Positions 1-7,291 of a stretch of 27,910 nt of DNA are shown piece after piece (position 1 is the first letter of the stretch; each line of letters opens with the position of its first letter). The stretch is from Tritrichomonas foetus (taxonomy: Eukaryota; Parabasalia; Tritrichomonadida; Tritrichomonadidae), in assembly GCA_001839685.1 (NCBI GenBank), contig MLAK01001176.1:1-27910 (forward strand), given 5' to 3'. Below the pieces are notes generated by a model that was not told the origin of the DNA, did not search any database, and saw only the letters and a list, made by a program, of their open reading frames with translations. Both the position numbers and the translations under genes were made by a program.

Positions 1-936
1 TAAGCGAGTCGACTAAACATAATTATTTTGAGAGCATTTTCGACTATCTTATCAAAAAATAATTATTCAATTCTATCAAAAAGTTTATAAAAAGTGGATT
101 TTCGACTGGAAAGATATACATCCATTTTTGTTATATTGCTCAGATAAAAATAGAAATAAATGGTGGAGAAATAACAATAGAAGAAATACTCAATGTTGTT
201 ACAATTTTCATGCCAAAATTGTTTTTTTATTTTTTTTTTTTCAAGAGACCAATACGCTGGAAAAGTTAATTTGACGAAACAAATATTTTCTATATATTCC
301 AATTCGTATAATTTATCAATACTTTAAATGATTAGTCCAATGTTTTGATGATTCCTCAACATTTTTTTTATACAGTGATATACATATTCTTCATTGGCAA
401 AATTGAACAAAATACCAAACTGTCGCTACTAACTTAACTTTTTATGTAAAATCAGATTCATCACTCATTTGATGATGAGCAACTGGACAGTTTTGAGATA
501 AATATCATTATTTTGTGCTCAATTATGTTCTTTCTGACTAACAGAGAAAGTTTGATTTGGAAATCATTTTTTCATGGTTATATTGACGAAATGAATTATC
601 TACCAAATAAACTCTAAAAAAGTGAGAAGATCATTCTTTATCAAAACGTTTAGAATATTTCATTTAGAATAACGCGTAAATTCATTCAAATAACGTTCTG
701 AGGAAAGTTTTCTTTCATTGCATAGAAATGTATTCTATCAATATGATTAATTATTTCAGATTCATTGAATAATTCAAAAACAATGATCGATGTTTCTGAA
801 TGAAATATTTTTATTGATTCACAATTATTGATAGTGAATTCAATGAAAAAAATCGTTCCTTTATCGAAACGTTGATAAACGCGATGACGAAAACAACAAT
901 AATTTTCAGCTTCTTCCAAATACAACCCCCTCAAAA
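1..936. other. Non-coding left-end region
   Basis: Apart from the end repeat this stretch holds no convincing gene. It is AT-rich with frequent stops in all frames. A minus-strand frame at 686-934 stays open for 82 residues, but it matches no family I recognise and has no clear initiator upstream. It could be a decayed gene fragment or chance. Confidence 0.5.
33..108. repeat. End repeat, left copy (76 bp, inverted)
   Basis: These 76 bases are the exact reverse complement of 27835-27910, the last bases of the window. The match stops at 108/109 on the inner side. On the outer side it runs into the window end, so the full repeat may be longer. The element carries TTTTCGACT twice (37-45 and 99-107), and TCGACT also occurs at 9-14. 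It could be an interspersed repeat at which an assembler broke the contig, or the end of a larger inverted-repeat element. No transposase or integrase gene lies between the copies. Confidence 0.95.
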
Positions 937-1205
937 ATGTTGGTAAAATTTATATTAATTTTTTTTAGACGTTGGTGTTTTTTCATTTCCCTTCATTTTA
1001 AGTGTGGAATAGTTTTTATCAATTTAGTGAATATAGTAAATGCTGCCTTAACATGTTATACAACATGGATGATATTATTTTCTGTAAAAGTCACCAAGGA
1101 GAAACATCTCGAAATTATTAGGAAAAATATTGGCTGCTCTCAGTTTTGACATTAGGAATTCTTTTAGCATGCTTGTGTTATGTATCGAATAATATCCAAC
1201 ATTGA
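937..1205 (+). pseudogene. Possible frameshifted membrane-protein remnant
   Basis: A 70-codon frame (937-1149) starts with ATG and encodes hydrophobic stretches separated by short Lys/Arg-rich segments. It stops soon after the residues IIRKNIG. From 1131 another frame continues with WLLSVLTLGILLACLCYV, a typical membrane-spanning segment, and stops at 1203-1205. A one- or two-base shift near 1125-1133 would join the two, which suggests a broken polytopic membrane protein gene or a sequencing error. AT-rich DNA readily encodes hydrophobic residues by chance, so this is a weak call. I cannot assign a family. Confidence 0.3.
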
Positions 1206-1944
1206 AACAAGTTATATTCACAGTTGATAGAATCAATATATTGAAACCAATCAGAATGTCTGAAAAACTCAGATGAGTTTCTTAGATTTTGCTATAAGTA
1301 TATTTATTTACTTTCCAACATCATGGAAAAAATAGTTAGCAGAATCTCAGTAAGATAAATTTGTCTTGAACCAAGAATTAAATGATAAACATAACATTAT
1401 AAAGAAATATAACTCCTTAGAATGTTTATTGAGTGAAATATAAACCATATCTGCTTGAAAATAAAAGAATTTATTCTAAAAAAGAATTTATTGATCATTA
1501 TATCTTTTGTATTCGAATAATAATCGGTTAGTGACACATAATTGATATTATTAAATAATGAATCTATTCTTGGCTGATTTTGATGCTTTTATTCTGAAAA
1601 ATTTATTCGTTGTTTTTTCGAACTACTTTTCACTTTCAAGTTGAATAATAGTTTTGATTATGTTTTCTCTTTCATTTATTATTAAATCCATAACATAATC
1701 CATCTACCTGTCTATCGGAATATATCATGGGTGTAAAATTTTTTTTAAAAATGGTAATATCGGGAGAAAATATCTATATTTTTCCAAATCAATAGGAATT
1801 TAAAATTATTATTTTAACAAAAGATATAAAAAAGAAAGAAAATCTTAGCCAAAAAGTAATTCAATCTGATATGTTGAAATAAATGAATGCAAAATGATCG
1901 TTCGATGTACGTTTTAAATAATTTTGTGTTATATAAAATCTTGA
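1206..1944. other. Intergenic region upstream of the CCDC180-like gene
   Basis: No gene is seen. The sequence is AT-rich with many stops. I found no convincing TCA-type initiator just before the start at 1945; the last bases read TATATAAAATCTTGA before the ATG. Confidence 0.5.
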
Positions 1945-4900
1945 ATGAATGAAGTAGCGATACTTCCAAAAAACGCACCATCGCTACATTCAACCCAAAC
2001 TGGACATTTGAAACGCTATCAAGAAAAACTAACTCAGAAATATCTTGAAATCATCGGTTTTCTTCAACATTCCGCTGAAGAATCATCAAAAAAAACAAGT
2101 GAAATTCTTCAATCCAAGATGGAAGAGTATCAAAAAGAGAAGCAAGATCTAATGAATCAGCAGCGGGAATTTATCGAGTCAATGGGAAAAAATGCAACTA
2201 ATTTTGAGCAATTAAAATTAAATTTGGAATCAATTGGAAATGAAATGATAAAAAAGTCAATTTGTTTAAGAGAAGAATCAATAGAAATATACGATAAATC
2301 GTTCGCTTCACTGCAACCAATCGTAAATGAAAGCTTCAAAAAATGTGAAATATTTGTTTCCCAATTACCTGCAAATTTACCTTTTCGATTAGAGACAGTT
2401 GTTCAACATTTAAATGAATCTTACATTACAACAAAATCGACCCTGCTTCGCTCCCTTTTTAATGAGGAAATTGATGCAAGAAATATTGCTGCTGATGCAT
2501 CTGAAGAATTTGTTCAAAGATCTGATGAATGGTGTGTTAATAAATTCACAGTTCTTGTTGAAGAGGCAAAAGAACGTCTTGTTTTTCAGAAGTTATGTGA
2601 TTTTGGCACAATTTTCACTGATTTTTACAAAGATCAAAAAAAATTCACATTGTGCTTCAAAAAAGTCTTACAAAATGTTATGTTAATTATGCCGCCCGAT
2701 AGTTTTTCCACGAATGATTTCGACACGTGGTGGAAAGAAGCCCACGATATTATGACATTTCATTCGAATTTCATTGATACGTTTTTAAAGAAAATCGAAG
2801 ATAAAATAAATGAAACGAAAAACAATAATATCGAGTATATTGAAAACTTAGAAAAAGAATTAAATAGCTTAAAATCAGAAACTGAAGCAAATCAAGCAAT
2901 GTCAGAAATCATACCACTATTTAAACAATGTCGAAAATATAGTGAAAACTTTTTATCTAAGTTGCGAAGATATTGGGAAAACAGATCAAATGCCATCCAA
3001 TCTTCTTTTGATTCTATTAAAGCTTTCATTATGCCTATAATTGAAATATATCAAAATTGTATAAATAAATCAAATGAGAGCAAAAGTAGTGTTATTGCAA
3101 GCCAAAAAGAACTTCGAGATAATTCTACACAATTATTAAGTGAATATGAAAATGATATTGCTCAACATATTAATGAAATTCAATTGCTTGTGACTGAAAA
3201 AGATATTAAGAATGCTGTTGATAAATGTAAATCAATTCTCGATAAAATAGAAAGTGAATATCGAACATTTTATGATAAAGCTATTAAAATATATGATGAT
3301 GAACAACCAAAAGTTTTGCAAGTTTTTGAATCAACGGAAAATGAACTTCTTCAACTCACAAAATTGAGAAAAACCTCAATTTCACAAGATTGGATTGCTA
3401 GTATGGGAAGTGCTCGATCAAATTCGAAACTTAATACACCACAAAGTATGAGGAGACAAAAGAGGCCTAATTCAAGGGCAGTTAAAAAGAGAGCTAAAAA
3501 AGGAAAAGAAGATGAAAAAGTAGAAATATTTCACTTTGAATTAGAAAATGGTGGTGGAAAATATGAAGAAACAGAAATGTTAACAATTATTCCACCTGTT
3601 GAAGAATTTATCGATGAAGCAACATTACCACCAATTCCTGTGAAAGGTAAAGGAGCAAGAGGTGGACGAGGAGGAGGTAGAGGTGCAAACACAAGAGGAT
3701 CAAGAGGCGGTCGAGGAGGAGGAAGAGGTGGTGCAAATAGCAACAATTCTGGTAAAATCAAACCAAATATTGATGATATTGATGATGTTGAAGTTCCTGA
3801 CTTTGTTTTATTTGAAACAGTTCCAAAAATTAATGATGAAGATATTTCAATCATTGTATATACTCCGCAAAATGTGGAGATTGAAGAGTGGAAGAATAAT
3901 TTTCGAAAAGCTTTAGTTAAGTCTTTTATGGATCTTTATGCAGAACAAATTACATTCACAAATTATGATCATGAAAGAGATATGCTTGCTGATGAACTCA
4001 ATGAACGAATGAGGACTCATACATCAAGAGGCAATTCAATTGAATTAAATGTTGGACAAACTCGTTTAATTCGATTAGAATCAAGAAAAGTTCAACTAGA
4101 AAAACATTTCCGAAAAGCAACATTGATTTTTAATAAAGGTCTAAAAGGAATCGAAACAAATATTGATAAAAAAACAGCAGAATTGAAGAACGAAGCATCA
4201 AAATTACATTCATTTATTGAGGAACTTGAGAAGCAAAAAACTTCACAAACATTTCAACAATTAAATCAAGAATTCACTATTAAATTAAAAAATTTCTCGG
4301 TTAAAGTTGTAAATCAAATGGAAATACAAAAGAAAGAAATTGATGAATTTATTACAAACTTCAAAGCCTCAAATGATAGATTTGTAAATACTCTTGGAGG
4401 AGCTGATGAAGTGTTTTCTGATGAAGAACGTGATATGTGTTTGAAATTCTTTGAAAGAATGAATGTTCAAATAGAACAAATTGTTGAGGCATTGAATAAT
4501 AAAGAAACTGAAATTAAAAATGGAATTGATGATGATGTAAAAGCCATCACAGATGAGTTTAATAATTTATTCCCACATCATAGAAATGATATGATATTTG
4601 TTGATGCTATGCAGGCGGCACAAGTTGAAGCCAAATCTAAACTTGACTCACTGATATTTAGAAACAAACAGAATGAAGCAGATGTAACAAGAGCAATTGA
4701 AAAAGTCAAACAATCTAGAGATCCCAGTGATGATCCGCAACTTGCAATTGAAAAAGAATTTGAAAGTTTGGAAAATATGAGAATGACAATTTTATCTCGT
4801 GCAAGATTTTTAAATATATTAAAATCGAAAATCTCGACAGATCCGATTGCCTTCCAAGTGATTTTAGGAAATGAACTTACCGAAGCAGAAAAACAATTAT

Positions 4901-6225
4901 CAGATATTGGATCAGCAAGGAAGAGTATTGGAAGATCAAGACAAGGAACTAATAAAATTAGACCAGATTCGGCCAAAAGAATGGCAATATCACGAAAAAG
5001 TGGTGATTTATTAAATGATTCATTGCAGACAATTCAAGGTAAAATTGAGATAATTGGAAGTGAAATGATATCAAAACTAACCCCATCTATTAATGAATAT
5101 TATACATCACTAAAAACCAGAAAACATCAAATCACAAGACCAGAAAAAATTCCAGCATTGCCAGCCGAATGTATTGAAAAGAATAAAAATAGATGGCAGC
5201 AAACAATGTCAGTATTTCCATCAATATATGAAGAATGCTGCAGAGTCTTTAGAAATCAAGTTGCTAGTGCAATCGAAGTTGCTAAAGATTCAGTTCCTTA
5301 TGTTTATGCTCTTTACAACAAGTTTTATATCCTACATCAAAATGAACTTAAAGAAAAACTATTTAGTGATTTCAATGAAGAATTTAAGCTTCTTGTTGAT
5401 GGAAAGCAAGAACATAGAAATCGATTGACTCCTCGTATTATTGATGAAAATAACACTGATGAACTTTTGGGGCTAATTGAAGAAGAAAATATTAGAAAGA
5501 AAAATGAAGCTGAACTTGTTAAAAACTTTAATGAAAATGTTTTAAATAGTGAAGTAAAAACAATGCAGCTTTTCATTGGTCATTTACCATTAATTACACG
5601 TACATTTCTCCAAACATTTGATGCATTTGTTCTTCCAGAAGATTTAGTTAATGGCACAAATGGAAAAGATAACCAACCACCACCGCAAGTAGAAAATGCT
5701 ACAAGAATGACATTAAAAGAAATGTTAAAAGAAAAAGAAAGACGCGCAAATAATCCAGTTAATGATCCTTTCAGACCATTTCCACAGAAAGCTTGGCCTT
5801 CATTAAATGTACAAATGATGCCATTAGTTTGGTACATGATTAAGCCATCCGAAATTACAACTACTCAAGCCCCACCAACAGCACGAAGGCAATCTCGAAG
5901 AAGAAGAGAAGATAGAAAACGAGATGAAAAGAAAGGAATTACTTCTTCAAGTAGTGATATCGCTGAAGTTGATAAACTGCCAGTTCAATATAGTTTGGAA
6001 ACACCACTTCATAGATGTGTAATATTTGAAAGGAATAAATCTTATTCTGATTATGAAACTGCACTCGCTGACAGAGTAGATAAATTCAAATCTTATGTGA
6101 CTTCACTTGAACAAGATTTAGTTGCATTTGATAAATATTGGAGAAGATGTATAGTATCAATGAAACCAGGTTTCAAGTTCCCAGATGAGGTCCCACCTCC
6201 AAGTCGTAATGAAAAACATCGATGA
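1945..6225 (+). CDS. CCDC180-like coiled-coil protein with RGG linker
   Basis: The gene encodes 1426 residues, close to the 1.6-kb-residue size of animal CCDC180. Most of the chain is charged helix typical of coiled coils: N-terminal half about 20-480, second half about 640-960 and 1010-1250. About residues 1051-1070 contain YYTSLKTRKHQITRPEKIP. This resembles the 'Y-x-R-x-ITRP-x-IP' signature that I recall for the DUF4456 domain of CCDC180, and the N-terminal half fits the position of DUF4455. CCDC180 belongs to ciliated or flagellated eukaryotes, so a flagellar or cytoskeletal role is inferred. Two features are odd: a basic nuclear-localisation-like patch (about 492-520) and a Gly/Arg-rich RGG-type linker (about 565-600) in the middle. 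A Lys/Arg-rich patch follows near residue 1320. The first in-frame ATG is used as start. The family assignment rests on remembered motifs. Confidence 0.6.
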   Translation: MNEVAILPKNAPSLHSTQTGHLKRYQEKLTQKYLEIIGFLQHSAEESSKKTSEILQSKMEEYQKEKQDLMNQQREFIESMGKNATNFEQLKLNLESIGNEMIKKSICLREESIEIYDKSFASLQPIVNESFKKCEIFVSQLPANLPFRLETVVQHLNESYITTKSTLLRSLFNEEIDARNIAADASEEFVQRSDEWCVNKFTVLVEEAKERLVFQKLCDFGTIFTDFYKDQKKFTLCFKKVLQNVMLIMPPDSFSTNDFDTWWKEAHDIMTFHSNFIDTFLKKIEDKINETKNNNIEYIENLEKELNSLKSETEANQAMSEIIPLFKQCRKYSENFLSKLRRYWENRSNAIQSSFDSIKAFIMPIIEIYQNCINKSNESKSSVIASQKELRDNSTQLLSEYENDIAQHINEIQLLVTEKDIKNAVDKCKSILDKIESEYRTFYDKAIKIYDDEQPKVLQVFESTENELLQLTKLRKTSISQDWIASMGSARSNSKLNTPQSMRRQKRPNSRAVKKRAKKGKEDEKVEIFHFELENGGGKYEETEMLTIIPPVEEFIDEATLPPIPVKGKGARGGRGGGRGANTRGSRGGRGGGRGGANSNNSGKIKPNIDDIDDVEVPDFVLFETVPKINDEDISIIVYTPQNVEIEEWKNNFRKALVKSFMDLYAEQITFTNYDHERDMLADELNERMRTHTSRGNSIELNVGQTRLIRLESRKVQLEKHFRKATLIFNKGLKGIETNIDKKTAELKNEASKLHSFIEELEKQKTSQTFQQLNQEFTIKLKNFSVKVVNQMEIQKKEIDEFITNFKASNDRFVNTLGGADEVFSDEERDMCLKFFERMNVQIEQIVEALNNKETEIKNGIDDDVKAITDEFNNLFPHHRNDMIFVDAMQAAQVEAKSKLDSLIFRNKQNEADVTRAIEKVKQSRDPSDDPQLAIEKEFESLENMRMTILSRARFLNILKSKISTDPIAFQVILGNELTEAEKQLSDIGSARKSIGRSRQGTNKIRPDSAKRMAISRKSGDLLNDSLQTIQGKIEIIGSEMISKLTPSINEYYTSLKTRKHQITRPEKIPALPAECIEKNKNRWQQTMSVFPSIYEECCRVFRNQVASAIEVAKDSVPYVYALYNKFYILHQNELKEKLFSDFNEEFKLLVDGKQEHRNRLTPRIIDENNTDELLGLIEEENIRKKNEAELVKNFNENVLNSEVKTMQLFIGHLPLITRTFLQTFDAFVLPEDLVNGTNGKDNQPPPQVENATRMTLKEMLKEKERRANNPVNDPFRPFPQKAWPSLNVQMMPLVWYMIKPSEITTTQAPPTARRQSRRRREDRKRDEKKGITSSSSDIAEVDKLPVQYSLETPLHRCVIFERNKSYSDYETALADRVDKFKSYVTSLEQDLVAFDKYWRRCIVSMKPGFKFPDEVPPPSRNEKHR
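3641..3745 (+). other. RGG-box coding segment inside the CCDC180-like gene
   Basis: About 35 codons encode repeated RGGRGGGRG-type motifs separated by short Asn/Thr/Ser stretches. The DNA here is much richer in G (GGAGGA, GGTGGA) than the surrounding AT-rich gene. RGG boxes are known mainly from RNA-binding and condensate-forming proteins, and their presence between two coiled-coil halves is unusual. A simple flexible-linker role is equally possible. Confidence 0.85.
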
Positions 6226-7291
6226 AAAAATAACATTCTGAACAGAAATATTTATGATCGATGAGTTTGTATTTAAATGTAGATATGTGTATTATTTTTA
6301 ATTCGTTTATTTATTTCATAGCACAAACAGCCATATTTTTGTAATGATAATATTATTAATAAAACGATATAGTTTTTTTGAAGAACATGGCGATATTGAT
6401 ATTTTCTACATTTATCTCTTAAATCATAAGTGGTATTACACAATTTATTTAATAAAGTGTATAAAAACAAAAATTTACTTTGTTCTTTCAACATAATTTG
6501 TCTATTTTCCCCTAATGAAGCATCCACACTTTCTTAATTTATAATTTGAGTGTAGGATTACCTTTGGACTTCATTGGAAAATTCCAACATGTTTGATCAA
6601 CCAAAGAGATGTTGTAAATTAATTCAGACTAACAAATGGAAACTCTCGTTTTCATCATTCTGATTGTTGTCATCTATTGATGAACATTTTGAAATTCGAA
6701 TAGATAAATATAACTGAGATTATCATAGAAATTGATCATTTTGAGAAATTTTAATTGTTCTCCTAGGAGAAACACGTCACGATTTTAATTAATGAAGAGT
6801 GAGGTTTGTTGATCGACAGGAAAACAGAAGATAGACTATTTTAGCAAATTGTTGAAGATATACCTAGTCAGATAAGGTCATGAAAGAAGTATATCAGATG
6901 AAATGGTTCGTGTATTATTGTCGAAATCCATAAAACATCAAATTTACCTTCTACTGTTCTATATACTTCTTTCATGTATTTTTTAATTCACAATGAAAGA
7001 TAAAATCGGAACATCGAAACAATTTCTTCAATTGATCTTATTTTCAAGATTTTAAATCATAATCAACGCATCATTTTGTATAGATATAGACGAATCAATA
7101 ATACAAATTTTATCCTAAAAATTATTATAAAAAGATAATTTTATCGAAATTTCCTCATTTTTGGAGTTCACTTCAACCATAACATAAAACGTTATTTATT
7201 AATATATAAAAAGTTCAAATTCCAATTCCTTTCCTTTGAATTATTTATATACCGGTATTGAATTATGTAAAACTCGTTAACTTATTTGAAA
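6226..7291. other. Long intergenic region between the two coiled-coil genes
   Basis: About 1.07 kb without a convincing gene. The left part probably holds the 3' end of the preceding transcript (AATAAA-type sequence near 6358). It also contains the inverted repeat at 6879-6976, listed separately. The promoter of the next gene should lie in the right part, but no TCA initiator is obvious near the ATG at 7292. Confidence 0.5.
6879..6976. repeat. 16-bp inverted repeat
   Basis: CATGAAAGAAGTATAT at 6879-6894 is the exact reverse complement of 6961-6976, with a 66-base spacer. A transcript could fold here, or it could be a two-site regulatory arrangement. Function unknown. Confidence 0.8.

Noticed and set aside
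1480..1500. Short direct repeats such as AAAAGAATTTATT
   Set aside because: Short AT-rich direct repeats are expected by chance at this base composition.
3531..3854. Minus-strand frame rich in Pro opposite the RGG linker
   Set aside because: It is the mirror of the Gly/Arg-coding stretch; its composition is fully explained by the plus-strand gene.
6273..6527. 84-codon minus-strand frame
   Set aside because: Lies in the 3' region of the CCDC180-like gene, shows no recognisable motif, and its composition is what AT-rich noncoding DNA gives.
7286..7291. Upstream TTG start for the 972-residue protein
   Set aside because: TTG is not a normal eukaryotic start; the ATG at 7292 is six bases downstream in the same frame.
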